Translations under genes and position numbers: made by a program
Shown here: one piece after another, positions 46,938 to 57,139 of the stretch
How positions within the stretch are numbered: position 1 is the stretch's first letter
Layout: each line of letters starts with the position of its first letter
Notes under the pieces: generated by a model
Told to the model about the DNA's origin: nothing
The model's input: the letters and a program-made list of their open reading frames with translations, nothing else
Databases searched by the model: none
DNA from: Methanohalophilus mahii DSM 5219
Lineage (GTDB): Archaea > Halobacteriota > Methanosarcinia > Methanosarcinales > Methanosarcinaceae
NCBI RefSeq assembly: GCF_000025865.1
Contig: NC_014002.1
Location: forward strand, 992,001-1,056,000
Length of the DNA: 64,000 nt
Direction of reading: 5' to 3'

Positions 46938-48362
46938 ATGGAAGAAAAAGTTATAAAGAAACCGGATTCCCTCTACGATGAATTCACACGCAAGGGTGGA
47001 GCCGCTCCGACTGCTACCCACTATTGCCCGGGTTGTGGGCATGGCATCCTCCACAAACTTATTGCTGAAGCCATGGACGATCTTGAGATTCAGGACCGTA
47101 CAGTCATGATCAGTCCCGTGGGATGTGCTGTTTTTGCCTATTACTATTTCAATTGTGGCAATCTGCAGGTAGCCCACGGCAGGGCACCTGCAGTTGGAAC
47201 AGGCCTTTCCAGATCAGAAGGGGATGCAGTTGTTATCTCATACCAGGGTGACGGTGACCTGGCTTCCATAGGCATGAATGAAACAATCCAGGCTGCCAAC
47301 CGTGGGGAAAAGATGGCGGTATTCTTCGTCAACAATACCGTATACGGAATGACCGGAGGCCAGATGGCACCCACCACACTCATCGGCGAAAAAACAGTGA
47401 CATGTCCCACAGGCAGGGATCCCAGGTTTGCAGGATATCCCCTGCATATGTGCGAACTGCTCAATAACCTGGACGGGCCTGTCTTTATTGAAAGGGTATC
47501 GGTGTCAGACATCTCCCATATACGCAAGGCCAGAAAGGCAGTCAAGAGGGCTCTTGAGATCCAGAAGGAAGGCAGAGGTTATGCATTTGTGGAAGTGCTT
47601 GCAGCCTGTCCTACAAACCTGAAACAGAATGCCGAGCAGAGTACAAAATTCATTAATGAGGAAGTGGAGAAGGAATTCCCGCTGGGTAACCTCAGGGACC
47701 TGGCTGAAAAAAGAGAACCACTTCCCTGCCCTGTAAGTGATTTTTCAAAGGAAAGTATCGATCAAATTTACAATATCGGCGATTCCGCATCCCCTGATGC
47801 TGTGGAGGATCCGGGATTTACACGTGTACTTACCAAGATTGCAGGGTTTGGAGGCCAGGGGGTGCTCAGTATGGGTCTGATACTGGCCCGTGCAGGATGT
47901 CGTGCCAAACGATTCACTTCCTGGTATCCATCCTATGGTCCGGAACAGAGGGGAGGTACATCCAACTGTTCAGTGGTTATTTCAGGAGAGGAAATCGGCT
48001 CCCCTGTAGTATATGAATCTGATATCCTGGTTGCCATGAACCTGCCATCACTGGAAAAATTTGCCTCTGATGTCAAACAGGGAGGAATTATCCTTTATGA
48101 TGCCACTGTAGGTGACTTCAAGGCTCCTGAAGGTGTAAGGGCAATTAAAGTACCCGCCACCCAAATTGCAAAGGAGGGAGGCTCTGAAAGGGCTGCCAAT
48201 ACTGCAATAATAGGTGTATTAATGCAGCTTGGAGTAACAGGTCTTGATATTGGGGACTATATGGAGGCCATTGAAGAGACTTTTGCAGCAAAGCAGAAAC
48301 TCATACCTCTCAACCAGCAGATATTGAAAGAAGGAGCAAAATGGGCTTCTGAGAATCTCTGA
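46938..48362 (+). CDS. 2-oxoacid:ferredoxin oxidoreductase, fused beta-gamma subunit (VorA-VorC)
   Basis: A 474-residue fusion. Residues 1-265 are the thiamine-diphosphate beta chain ([17 protein letters not shown] motif [27 protein letters not shown]). Residues 295-474 are the gamma chain ([40 protein letters not shown] in part). The acidic linker EDPGFTR lies between them. It starts 2 nt after vorB and completes the enzyme. In many archaea the two parts are separate genes, while in methanosarcinal relatives fused forms occur. Confidence 0.9.
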   Translation: MEEKVIKKPDSLYDEFTRKGGAAPTATHYCPGCGHGILHKLIAEAMDDLEIQDRTVMISPVGCAVFAYYYFNCGNLQVAHGRAPAVGTGLSRSEGDAVVISYQGDGDLASIGMNETIQAANRGEKMAVFFVNNTVYGMTGGQMAPTTLIGEKTVTCPTGRDPRFAGYPLHMCELLNNLDGPVFIERVSVSDISHIRKARKAVKRALEIQKEGRGYAFVEVLAACPTNLKQNAEQSTKFINEEVEKEFPLGNLRDLAEKREPLPCPVSDFSKESIDQIYNIGDSASPDAVEDPGFTRVLTKIAGFGGQGVLSMGLILARAGCRAKRFTSWYPSYGPEQRGGTSNCSVVISGEEIGSPVVYESDILVAMNLPSLEKFASDVKQGGIILYDATVGDFKAPEGVRAIKVPATQIAKEGGSERAANTAIIGVLMQLGVTGLDIGDYMEAIEETFAAKQKLIPLNQQILKEGAKWASENL

Positions 48363-48370
48363 TATCATAC

Positions 48371-49183
48371 ATGGAAATGATATCAGCACTATTACGACCA
48401 ATTGATATGGATTATCCGGACAACCGGATAATCGTTTATCTTTCTACCGCGGTATTTGTTGCAGCTATCTCATATCAGATTCTTTCAGGAGAACAGCTGA
48501 TTGAGGCGATGATATCGGCTGGTAGAGCTGCTCTTTCTATCTTTTTTGCGTGGGCACTTACAAAAGAGATTGACCCTGATTATCCACATGCAGCATTGAT
48601 TGCTGCTGGCATTGGGATTTGTTGTCTGTTATTTTTAGAGATTCCATTTATATTGCCCCTTGTATTGCTCTTATTCCTTTTTCGAATTACAAACCGAACC
48701 ACTGGGATAATACCTACGCTGTTTGACAGTATACTGATCCTTCTTACAGGCACATACCTGATATATACAGGAAACTGGATGCAAGGACTGCTAATGGCTT
48801 TTGCTTTTTTAATGGATGCCAGACTAAATGAACCCGTCAAAAGACATTTCATTTTTGCTTCTATTGGTCTTATTATCAGCCTTTTTGTTCTTTACGGAAG
48901 TAATATCGAAATCCTTTTTCCATCACAATACAAGATTTTTATTTTACTGCTATTAATTGTGTTTTCCATTGTAAAGATTATAGATGCTGAAGTTCCCCGC
49001 ACTTTATCTGATGTGAAATCAAAACCATTGCCAAAGGAAAGAATAATTGCCACCCGTATGATTGCGCTCTTAACTGGCTTGCTGACACTATTTGTATGTC
49101 TGAATTCATTTAGTTCAATTTTCCCTCTCTGGGTGGCAATTGGTGGATCAACTACATATTATATAATACAGAAAATCAAATGA
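48371..49183 (+). CDS. Polytopic membrane protein of unknown function
   Basis: A 270-residue protein with about eight to nine hydrophobic helices and short loops. DMDYPDNRIIVYLS is near the start and KEIDPDYPHAALIAAG follows the second helix; the paired acidic DYP motifs suggest an internal repeat. It begins 8 nt after the oxidoreductase fusion gene, so it may be the last gene of that operon and could be a transporter for the acid substrate. I recognise no named family. Confidence 0.7.
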   Translation: MEMISALLRPIDMDYPDNRIIVYLSTAVFVAAISYQILSGEQLIEAMISAGRAALSIFFAWALTKEIDPDYPHAALIAAGIGICCLLFLEIPFILPLVLLLFLFRITNRTTGIIPTLFDSILILLTGTYLIYTGNWMQGLLMAFAFLMDARLNEPVKRHFIFASIGLIISLFVLYGSNIEILFPSQYKIFILLLLIVFSIVKIIDAEVPRTLSDVKSKPLPKERIIATRMIALLTGLLTLFVCLNSFSSIFPLWVAIGGSTTYYIIQKIK

Positions 49184-49189
49184 GGGGAA

Positions 49190-49375
49190 ATTGATATCAG
49201 TTATCCAATAAAAATAGTCAGAAATATCCTCGCATCCATTCTGGTATTTTTGGCAATTGGAATTATCGTAACTGAATTTTTTGCAGATACTATTTATTTT
49301 TCTCTTTTTTGGGAATATCTGCAGGTTTGGTTGCAGCAATCATAGTTCTGGTTTACCTGCAGATAAAGCATACCT
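49190..49375 (+). pseudogene. Frameshifted small membrane protein remnant
   Basis: From 49190 a frame without a canonical start encodes a hydrophobic helix (ILASILVFLAIGIIVTEFFAD). At the T-run near 49305-49310 the reading moves to another frame, which gives a second helix GISAGLVAAIIVLVYL. Joining them needs one extra T. Together they look like a two-helix membrane protein now broken by a frameshift. It sits between the polytopic membrane gene and a truncated acetyltransferase. Confidence 0.45.
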
Positions 49376-49382
49376 GTGGAGA

Positions 49383-49655
49383 ATGGAATTGGTTGAAATA
49401 CGCTGGACAGAAGGGATTGATGGTTTTAATGAGGTCTATCAGGTACGCAGAAAAGTATTCATCGGTGAACAGAATGTCCCGGAAGAACTCAAAAGCGATG
49501 AAAATGATCCGATCGCCAGGCACATAACAATTTTTGATAAAAATAAACCAATTGCAATCGGAAGGTTGTTTGAAAAAATTATATGTTTTACACAGGCAGG
49601 GTATGAGGATTTGCCCATGTGCGGATACGCATGTATATGGGATAATACAAACTAA
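49383..49655 (+). pseudogene. Truncated GNAT-family N-acetyltransferase
   Basis: From ATG 49383 (site GTGGAG) 60 residues match the N-terminal half of a GNAT enzyme of the ElaA/YitI sort: YQVRRKVFIGEQNVPEEL, ARHITIF and IAIGRLFEK. After that the sequence departs. A one-base frame change near 49575 would continue NYMFYTGRV, as expected for the family, but a TGA follows at once. The acetyl-CoA-binding loop (Q/RxxGxG/A) is missing altogether. I call it an inactive remnant of 90 codons. Confidence 0.65.
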
Positions 49656-49686
49656 TAAATAATATTGGAAATATACAAGATGTAGC

Positions 49687-52600
49687 ATGAATCTTCGGTT
49701 GTTGTTTTTAGTAAGTATCATCTTTTTATTGATTCCATCGGGTAGTGCAGGGCAAAATCCAGAGGCGATGCAGAATCAGAGTGACTGGATTTTGCTCAAG
49801 CATTCTCATATAAATACAGATGAAGCAGGTTCTTCTATCCAGACCCAATCAGTAGTTCCTTTCGAAAAAGGATACTATATAGTGCAATTTACGGGAATCA
49901 TCCAGCCAGAGTGGCAAGAGGAAATCCAAAATATCAGTGGTATTTATGGTTATATCCCTGAAAATGCCTATGTTCTCTATCTTAATGATACAAAAGCCAA
50001 TCACATAAAGGCACTTCCCTATTTCAAATGGATGGGTAAAATAAAGCCTGAATATAAAATAGAACCCGAAATAAGGAAAACAAAGGGAAATATCACACTC
50101 AATATCAAATTATACAAAAATGATAGGGCCCTGAATACAACGGATTATATCGAAAAAATGGGAGGAATTGTGCTATCCGGCAATTCCAGATTATTGCAAG
50201 TGCATATTAATTCCTCACTTATTGATTCTATTGCTGCTTTAGAAAATGTTGAATGGATAGAAAAGCATCATAAACCTGTCATCTTAAACAATAATGCCTC
50301 CAGAATAATGAATGTAACAACCATTCACCAAAACTATAGCCTTACAGGATCAGGACAAATAATAGGAATTGCAGACACCGGAGTGGACACCGGATATAAC
50401 AATGAATCGATGCATGATGATATAGAAGGACGTATCATCAATATCTCCTCATGGGGAGATGAGGATGCCTCGGACACCCATGGTCATGGTACCCATGTTG
50501 CAGGTTCAGCACTGGGCAACGGTTCACTGTCCGGAGGAAAATATAGCGGTACAGCCCCTGCAGCAAATTTGGTTTTCCAGGCAATCGGGGATGAAGATGG
50601 TGATCTGCCGGGTGTCAGTACTTCAGAAGATTTATTTGAACTACTCAGCTTTGCATATGCCAAAAATGCAAGAATTCATAGTAACAGCTGGGGAAATTCA
50701 AACAATTCCTATACGACTTATTCAGAAGTTGCAGATGAATTCATATGGAACCATACGGACATGTTGGTATTGTTTGCCGCCGGAAATTATGGTGAAAATG
50801 GAAGTTACACTGTGGGTTCACCTGCCACCGCCAAGAATATTCTCACAATCGGCGCCACGGAAAATCTGAGGCCTGAAAAAGACTCATTAGGGGATAATCC
50901 AGATGAAATAGCTTCTTTCAGTAGCCGGGGACCTACCGCTGATGGAAGGATCAAGCCCGACCTTGTGGCACCCGGGACCTGGATTATTTCCATCCGTTCA
51001 AGCAAAACAACCAATGAATCTATTTTCTGGGAACCACTCAATGACAGTTATGCCTACATGGGTGGCACCAGCATGGCTACTCCTCTTGCTGCCGGCACAT
51101 CTGCTCTTGTCAGACAATATTACATGGAGAACCTATCCATAAGCCCATCTGCTGCATTGATCAAAGCAACCCTGATAAATGGGGCTGATGACCTTGGTTA
51201 CAACAGAACAACACAGGGATGGGGAAGAATCAATCTCACTGCATCTCTTTATCCACCAGCACCTGCTGAGGTGGCATATTATGACAATATATCCCTGACT
51301 ACCGGTGAAACATGGCAGACAAAACAATATGTTAAATCAAACCAGACACCTTTTAAGGCAACTCTTGTGTGGACCGATCATCCGGGAAGCACTAAAGCAG
51401 AAAAGGTGCTTGTGAACGATTTGGACTTTACAATCATGGTACCTAACGGCAGCATTCTTTATGGAAACGGTGGTGAGGGACCGGATCGGCTCAACAACAT
51501 TGAACAGGTATTATTGGCTTCTCCTGATACAGGAAACTATACGTTATGTGTAAATGGATCAAATATTCCCGAAGGGCCCCAACCTTTTGCGTTTGTAGTT
51601 TCTGCAGATATTGATGTCACACCTCCAGCATCAATTACTGACCTTCATGCATCAAACATTGGATGCACATGGATCAACTGGACCTGGTCAAATCCGGATG
51701 ATACTGACTTCAACCACACCATGGTATATCTTGATGGTGAATTAAAGGGAAATGTATCCAATGAATACTACAATGCAACCGACCTGTATCCAAATACAAC
51801 CTACGAAATCGCCATCCGTACGGTTGATGTGAATGGTAACATCAACACAACCTGGCAAAACGATTCTGCTACTACAGATGAAGATACCCTGCTCCCCGTG
51901 GTTTACTCCGCATCTCTGGACAATTATACCCCGGGTATGGATGAAACGATCACTTTGAATGTCAATGCCACTGATGCAGAGAGTGGTATAGGAAATATCA
52001 CCGCATTTATGGACGGAACATCACCGTCAATCCCCCTGGATTACAACACTACCTCCGGAAACTATACTGCTACCTTCTATGCTGAATACGGCTGGCACAG
52101 TATGAATATTTCTGTGACAGATAATGCCTCTAACACTCGCTGGGATAACAGTACTTCTTATGAAGGAAAAGATGTCACCTCCCCTGTTATCACTTCGGTA
52201 ATTCTGGATAATCACATCCCTGAAGTTGGAGAATACATTGCCTTGAAAGTCAATGCCAGCGACAACATCGACATTATGGATGTCACCGCCTACAACGGTT
52301 CGATGTCCACTACTGTAGAACTGACATTAAACGATGGCAACTATACTGGTAACCTCCTTGCAAACCCCGGTCTCAATGCAGTGAATGTCTCAGCTACCGA
52401 TACCTCCGGTAACACGGGTTGGTATAATGATACTTTTTACATTGCAGGAGATGATGAAAAACCCGTTATCAGTAATGTAAGCATTGATAGTCCTACTCCT
52501 TTTATTGGTGATCCTGTAATACTAGAGGTAAATACAAGTGATAATATTGGTATCCTCAATGTCACCGCCTACAACGGCTCGATGTCTTCTCCCATAGAAC

Positions 52601-53469
52601 TGATTCTGGATACAGACGGCAACTATACCGGCACACTAATCGCAAATTCTGGAATCAATACCGTAAATATTTCAGCTACTGATGCTTCTGGCAATACAGC
52701 ATGGGATAATTCCACCATCTATGACGGTCAGGACAAGCCAGGTGATTCCAATAACGAAAAAGGAAGTAGTGGAGGAGGCGGAGGTTCTGCAACAGGTGAG
52801 GAGTATTCCAACATAAAATTCAAAGATTTTTCCATTCGATCAGTCAAAGCTGAAGTACCCACCATCTATAATTTCGAAGAAAAAGAAAATCCGGTCATCG
52901 ATATCGACCTTATATCGTCGAAAAATAGTGGCCAGGCAAAATTAATCATCGAAGTTCTGAAAAACACTTCGACACTAACAAATGAGCCACCAATTGATAC
53001 AGTGTATATAAATCTCAATATTTGGGCAGGTAGTAGTGGATTTGAAAATCACATCCGGAATTCTTCAGTAACTTTCAAGGTGGAAAAAGAATGGATCACA
53101 CAAGAGAATATCGACATCGAAAACATTCGTTTGGAAGTTTTTGAAGACGGTCAATGGATTTCACTGCCAACAGAATATATCGATGAGGTTGGTAATTATT
53201 TACATTTCAAAACTGCTACCGATAAATATCTAAATTCACCATTTGTAATTGCAGGAAGCGAAATGGAACAAAAGTCCAATGCCGAAAACGATAATGTTAT
53301 TGCTGAAACTAATAACTTGAATACACAAAAAACAGACACAAATGAAAGTGTCAATAATGTATCAGGAGAAGCAGAGAAAAATGTATTAGGTTCAGAAAAA
53401 GTGATGGACAAGATGCTGCCTGCATGGATTTTGATAATAGCATTTATTGTAAGAAGAAAATTGGAATAA
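49687..53469 (+). CDS. Cell-surface subtilisin-like serine protease with Ig-like repeats
   Basis: A 1260-residue secreted S8 peptidase. It has a signal peptide at residues 1-22 (MNLRLLFLVSIIFLLIPSGSA in part) and a propeptide to about 210. The catalytic domain has Asp in IADTGVDTG (about 230), His in HGHGTHVAGS (about 269), the oxyanion Asn in FAAGNYG, and Ser in GGTSMATP (about 463). A fibronectin-like domain follows (about 640-735), then three Ig-like repeats of about 90 residues. A glycine-rich linker (SSGGGGGSATG) leads to a PGF-pre-PGF-type domain (VIDIDLISSKNSGQAKL). It ends in a hydrophobic anchor (PAWILIIAFIV) and RRKLE. It probably processes surface-layer or environmental proteins. 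Confidence 0.92.
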   Translation: MNLRLLFLVSIIFLLIPSGSAGQNPEAMQNQSDWILLKHSHINTDEAGSSIQTQSVVPFEKGYYIVQFTGIIQPEWQEEIQNISGIYGYIPENAYVLYLNDTKANHIKALPYFKWMGKIKPEYKIEPEIRKTKGNITLNIKLYKNDRALNTTDYIEKMGGIVLSGNSRLLQVHINSSLIDSIAALENVEWIEKHHKPVILNNNASRIMNVTTIHQNYSLTGSGQIIGIADTGVDTGYNNESMHDDIEGRIINISSWGDEDASDTHGHGTHVAGSALGNGSLSGGKYSGTAPAANLVFQAIGDEDGDLPGVSTSEDLFELLSFAYAKNARIHSNSWGNSNNSYTTYSEVADEFIWNHTDMLVLFAAGNYGENGSYTVGSPATAKNILTIGATENLRPEKDSLGDNPDEIASFSSRGPTADGRIKPDLVAPGTWIISIRSSKTTNESIFWEPLNDSYAYMGGTSMATPLAAGTSALVRQYYMENLSISPSAALIKATLINGADDLGYNRTTQGWGRINLTASLYPPAPAEVAYYDNISLTTGETWQTKQYVKSNQTPFKATLVWTDHPGSTKAEKVLVNDLDFTIMVPNGSILYGNGGEGPDRLNNIEQVLLASPDTGNYTLCVNGSNIPEGPQPFAFVVSADIDVTPPASITDLHASNIGCTWINWTWSNPDDTDFNHTMVYLDGELKGNVSNEYYNATDLYPNTTYEIAIRTVDVNGNINTTWQNDSATTDEDTLLPVVYSASLDNYTPGMDETITLNVNATDAESGIGNITAFMDGTSPSIPLDYNTTSGNYTATFYAEYGWHSMNISVTDNASNTRWDNSTSYEGKDVTSPVITSVILDNHIPEVGEYIALKVNASDNIDIMDVTAYNGSMSTTVELTLNDGNYTGNLLANPGLNAVNVSATDTSGNTGWYNDTFYIAGDDEKPVISNVSIDSPTPFIGDPVILEVNTSDNIGILNVTAYNGSMSSPIELILDTDGNYTGTLIANSGINTVNISATDASGNTAWDNSTIYDGQDKPGDSNNEKGSSGGGGGSATGEEYSNIKFKDFSIRSVKAEVPTIYNFEEKENPVIDIDLISSKNSGQAKLIIEVLKNTSTLTNEPPIDTVYINLNIWAGSSGFENHIRNSSVTFKVEKEWITQENIDIENIRLEVFEDGQWISLPTEYIDEVGNYLHFKTATDKYLNSPFVIAGSEMEQKSNAENDNVIAETNNLNTQKTDTNESVNNVSGEAEKNVLGSEKVMDKMLPAWILIIAFIVRRKLE

Positions 53470-53496
53470 AAGATATAATTCTGTTATTTAAACAGA

Positions 53497-54321
53497 TCAC
53501 ATATCTTTCTGACTATTCTGATAATAAATCATATTTTCAACACCTTTGCGTTCAGAGATATCATAGAACAACACCAGTGTACCCAGTAGTTTACCTGCTT
53601 CATTACGAATGGGAGAGCCGATTACATCTACAGGAATCCGGGTTTTGTTTTTAGTAACAAGCACTGTATGACTACCAAGGCCGTAAAACATACCTTCCTT
53701 CATGACTTTATGGATAGGATCATCTGCCTTTTCACCAGAAACTTCATTCTCAACCACGAAAACTTCTGACAAAGGCAAACCAATTGCTTCATCCTGATCC
53801 CAGCCGGTTAGGGCCTCTGCAAATGGGTTAATGAATTTGACCAGGCCTTCTTCATCTGTTGCAATTACTGCATCCCCGATACTGTTGAGCACAGCAGTAA
53901 GCCATTTCTGGCTTTCTTTGAGCCTGCGTTCCATTTCATATTTGTATAATGCAATTTCTATGTTTGTACGCAACTCGGACTCTTCAAATGGTTTGAGGAT
54001 ATAACCAAAAGGCTCAGTGAGCTTGGCCCTTCGCATTATACTGTCATCGGCATAAGCTGTAATATAGACTAAAGGAATATCATAATTGATTTTTATGAAA
54101 TGAGCAGCTTCTACACCATCCATACCGTCTTTGAGCATTATATCCATGAGTATAAGATCCGGCAGGTCATCCTCACAGGATTTCAGTATGTCCAGTGCTT
54201 CACTACCACTGTAAGCAGGAATAATGTCATAATCATTCAATAGATAAGCCGTAAGTAATTCGACATTATCAGGCTCATCGTCGACTACAAGAATTTTTGT
54301 CCTTATCCCCTCATCTGCCAT
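53497..54321 (-). CDS. Response regulator, receiver plus PAS domain
   Basis: A 274-residue two-domain signalling protein. The receiver (residues 8-125) has the acidic pair in VVDDEPDN, the phospho-accepting Asp in LILMDIMLKDGMDG, Thr/Ser in YITAYADD and Lys in LKPFEESE. A PAS domain follows (about 140-265; WLTAVLNSIGDAVIATDEEG in part, PAC end LVLFYDISERK). There is no DNA-binding or kinase domain, so it is an intermediate or docking regulator. It converges with the protease gene. The 142 bp upstream contain an A/T-rich promoter. Confidence 0.9.
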   Translation of the reverse strand: MADEGIRTKILVVDDEPDNVELLTAYLLNDYDIIPAYSGSEALDILKSCEDDLPDLILMDIMLKDGMDGVEAAHFIKINYDIPLVYITAYADDSIMRRAKLTEPFGYILKPFEESELRTNIEIALYKYEMERRLKESQKWLTAVLNSIGDAVIATDEEGLVKFINPFAEALTGWDQDEAIGLPLSEVFVVENEVSGEKADDPIHKVMKEGMFYGLGSHTVLVTKNKTRIPVDVIGSPIRNEAGKLLGTLVLFYDISERKGVENMIYYQNSQKDM

Positions 54322-54463
54322 ATTGACACCTGGTTATTATAGTTCCATCTGAACAGTATTGAACAGTATCTATCAAGTAAATTTCAAAAACCTTTGGTAT
54401 TTGATTTTGTATATACATAGTTAGAGAGGGTAATATATAATGATTACTGATTAAAATCAGCAG

Positions 54464-55780
54464 TCAGCCTATTACATTCATATTAGATACCCATATTGAA
54501 GGGGTAATAATACTACCAACCATCCGGACATCATCTCCGGCACCTTTCACATTCCTGAGCAACTCAAAAATATTGCCTGACACCATAAGTGACTTGATCG
54601 GTTTTTCTATCTGGCCATCCTTAATCACAAAAGCATTGCGACCTTCCACTGAAAAATCCCCGGATATCGGGTTTGCGGTATGTGCACCTATTACATTTGT
54701 AACAAACACACCATCTTTTATCTCAGAAATTATGTCAGAAGCTGGATAGTCAAAAACTACATTGCGGGTGCCAACGCTTGGAGTGGAAGTATATGAACCT
54801 CTTACAGCATTGCCTGTACTGGACCGTTCTTCCTTACCAGCAGTATAGGAATCATAGATGTAAGATTTGAGTAAACCATCTTTGATAATCCCGGTGGATT
54901 GTGAAGGAGTACCCTCATCATCAGAAACCGAAGATGCAATACCTCCATTCAGGATACCGTCATCAGTTATTGTAAGGTTTCGGGCTGCAATATCGGTATT
55001 CAGTTTTCCTGTCAGGCTGGATCTGCCTTTCTGTATATTATCCGCCTCTAATGAAGATAAGAATGAAGATTCAATTATGTCCGAAAAGGCAAAGGGATGA
55101 AATACGACATCTTTCTGTCCGCTTTCCACAGAAACACCATTTTTGCATGAATTGGCCAGGTTTGCGGCTTCTTTCCCGATTCCATAGAAATCAATATCCA
55201 TATCACGGGATATACGGAAATCGTATGCTGTAGATGGAACATCAGAAGTTGTGATCACATCAATAAAACCCGATACTGCAGTGCCCTTTTCCTCAACTTC
55301 AACACTATTAGTGTTCATGATAAGCTGGTTGGAAACCATACGAGAAAAGGAACCCGAAGGGGCCATTATATCGCTAAAAGAACAAACACCATCGATCATT
55401 TCTTTTGTCAGGGAGATGCAATCCTCAAGCTCAAGTTCATTGACCTTCTTACTGAAAATGCCATTCACAGCCGGATATTTACCATTAGAAGGTAGATTTT
55501 TCCAATCTTCATCTGAATTGCGCACCTTTGCCATTGCAATTGCACTATTCACAGTTTCCTCAAGCCGATTGAAAATGTTGGTACTTGCAAATCCTACTGC
55601 ACCGTCTTTAACAACCCTTATCCCCAGCCCCTGACCTTGTTGGTTCCTGGCACTTTCGATAAGATTGCGACGGACACTTGCAGAAGTCACCTGATTTTCT
55701 GAGATAAATACCTCAGCCTCATCTGCTCCATATTTATTGGCAAATTCAAGGACTTTATTGCCAATATCGTAATTTTCCAT
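54464..55780 (-). CDS. tldE: TldE/PmbA family protease subunit
   Basis: The non-catalytic partner of TldD, 438 residues. It starts MENYDIGNKVLEFANKYGADEAEVF (in part) with the usual ASVRRNLIESARNQ hairpin. Its C-terminal half has GSYTSTPSVGTRNVVFD and GDFSVEGRNAFVIKDGQI. There is no HExxxH motif, as expected. The ATG at 55778-55780 overlaps the tldD stop by one base (TAATG), so the two are coupled. I reject an upstream extension into tldD. TldD/TldE heterodimers trim peptides in other systems; the archaeal substrate is unknown. Confidence 0.92.
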   Translation of the reverse strand: MENYDIGNKVLEFANKYGADEAEVFISENQVTSASVRRNLIESARNQQGQGLGIRVVKDGAVGFASTNIFNRLEETVNSAIAMAKVRNSDEDWKNLPSNGKYPAVNGIFSKKVNELELEDCISLTKEMIDGVCSFSDIMAPSGSFSRMVSNQLIMNTNSVEVEEKGTAVSGFIDVITTSDVPSTAYDFRISRDMDIDFYGIGKEAANLANSCKNGVSVESGQKDVVFHPFAFSDIIESSFLSSLEADNIQKGRSSLTGKLNTDIAARNLTITDDGILNGGIASSVSDDEGTPSQSTGIIKDGLLKSYIYDSYTAGKEERSSTGNAVRGSYTSTPSVGTRNVVFDYPASDIISEIKDGVFVTNVIGAHTANPISGDFSVEGRNAFVIKDGQIEKPIKSLMVSGNIFELLRNVKGAGDDVRMVGSIITPSIWVSNMNVIG

Positions 55781-57114
55781 TACTGGACACCTCCCACAAG
55801 GGCATCCGAAATAAGAAGATGGGGAGAGCCGTCTGATACCGGAACCGCCTGACCGCTTTTGCCACATCTACCCGAATGCATTTTAAGATCGTTTCCTACA
55901 AGTACAACATTTTTGAGGATTTGAAGAGTATTGCCAGACAGGGATACATCACGCACAAGGTCTCCGATTTCCCCATCTTCCACAATATAGCCTTTCTCGG
56001 CATTAAACTGAAAGACTCCTTCACCTGTATTAACCTGTCCACCACGGGAACCCGCAAGGTATATTCCGTCACCCAGTTCTTCCAGCATTTCATCAAGATT
56101 TGAATTTCCATTGTCAACATATGTATTACTCATTCTGACAACGGGTGCAGAATATCCCTGACTGCGACTGTTACCTGATGCGCCACCGAGTTTACCTGCG
56201 GTTTCTCTGGAATGTAGATATGAATTTAATATTCCATCCGTGATAATATCCGTTCTATGAGATTGCATTCCTTCTGCATCAAAGGGATAGTAACCGAATT
56301 TATGAAGGGTAGGGTCATCTATTATATTTACAAGGGGTGAAGCTATTTCTTCACCTATTCTATCTGCCAGGATTGAACTGCCTTCCAGCACCAGATCGGC
56401 TTCTGAGGCGTGCCCAACCGCTTCATGGGCAAATACTCCGGCAAGTTCAGGGTCAAGAATAACGGGACCTTTACCTCCTTTTGCCTGACGGGCACCCAAC
56501 AAATCCACAGCTGTCTTTCCGGCAGATTGTGCCTTTTCCAGGATTTCAGGGTCACGGAACATTTCATAACCGCATACGTCAAAGTTGCTTTCTCTTCCTA
56601 CCTGATAAGCTGCACCGTCTGAAGCAATGGCAGAAATTGCAAATCCAACTCTGGTAAGTTCATATTCGCAATCCGCACCTTCAGAATTTGTATAATGAAT
56701 CTTCAGGGTAGATTCAGAGTATGATGCTGATGTACTGCTAATACCCTTACATGAAGCGTTATTGGAAAGATCTTTTAACAACTCAACCTTTTCTTCAACC
56801 GGAACATCCCGGGGATTTTCCTTTATAGAAGGCAGATTGTCAACATTGGGTTCACTGTAAGATGCAAGAGATACTTTTTCTCTTGGACTGTGTTTATCCA
56901 CATCAGAAGCCAACTCTATAGCTGCTTTTATTGCAGCATCGATACCATCGACACCTTCAGATGAAGTATAACCCCATGAACCGCCACAAAGAGCACGTAC
57001 CCCACAACCATTACCATAGTTGGTTTTTATGTCCTCTATCTTCCCATTGTCGAGAAGGATAGAAGTTGATTCACCCTCTATCCACCTCACATCATGAAAT
57101 TCTGATTCTCTCAT
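55780..57114 (-). CDS. tldD: TldD family metalloprotease
   Basis: The catalytic subunit, 444 residues. The zinc-binding motif FAHEAVGHASEADL (about residues 230-243) is present, with NIIDDPTLHKFGYYPFDAEG, RTDIITDGIL and SGNSRSQGYSAPVVRMSNTYV (in part) further on. The C-terminal CGKSGQAVPVSDGSPHL is usual for the family. It starts 25 nt beyond the lonB stop and is followed by tldE with a 1-nt overlap, so lonB-tldD-tldE probably form one leftward proteolysis operon. Confidence 0.94.
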   Translation of the reverse strand: MRESEFHDVRWIEGESTSILLDNGKIEDIKTNYGNGCGVRALCGGSWGYTSSEGVDGIDAAIKAAIELASDVDKHSPREKVSLASYSEPNVDNLPSIKENPRDVPVEEKVELLKDLSNNASCKGISSTSASYSESTLKIHYTNSEGADCEYELTRVGFAISAIASDGAAYQVGRESNFDVCGYEMFRDPEILEKAQSAGKTAVDLLGARQAKGGKGPVILDPELAGVFAHEAVGHASEADLVLEGSSILADRIGEEIASPLVNIIDDPTLHKFGYYPFDAEGMQSHRTDIITDGILNSYLHSRETAGKLGGASGNSRSQGYSAPVVRMSNTYVDNGNSNLDEMLEELGDGIYLAGSRGGQVNTGEGVFQFNAEKGYIVEDGEIGDLVRDVSLSGNTLQILKNVVLVGNDLKMHSGRCGKSGQAVPVSDGSPHLLISDALVGGVQ

Positions 57115-57139
57115 TTACTGGATTTCCTGTAAGTATTGT

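Noticed and set aside
49190-49348. TAG after ...WLQQS in the small membrane remnant as another sense UAG
   Set aside because: Reading through gives only five more codons to TAA, while a one-base frame change gives a convincing second helix. A frameshift explains it better.
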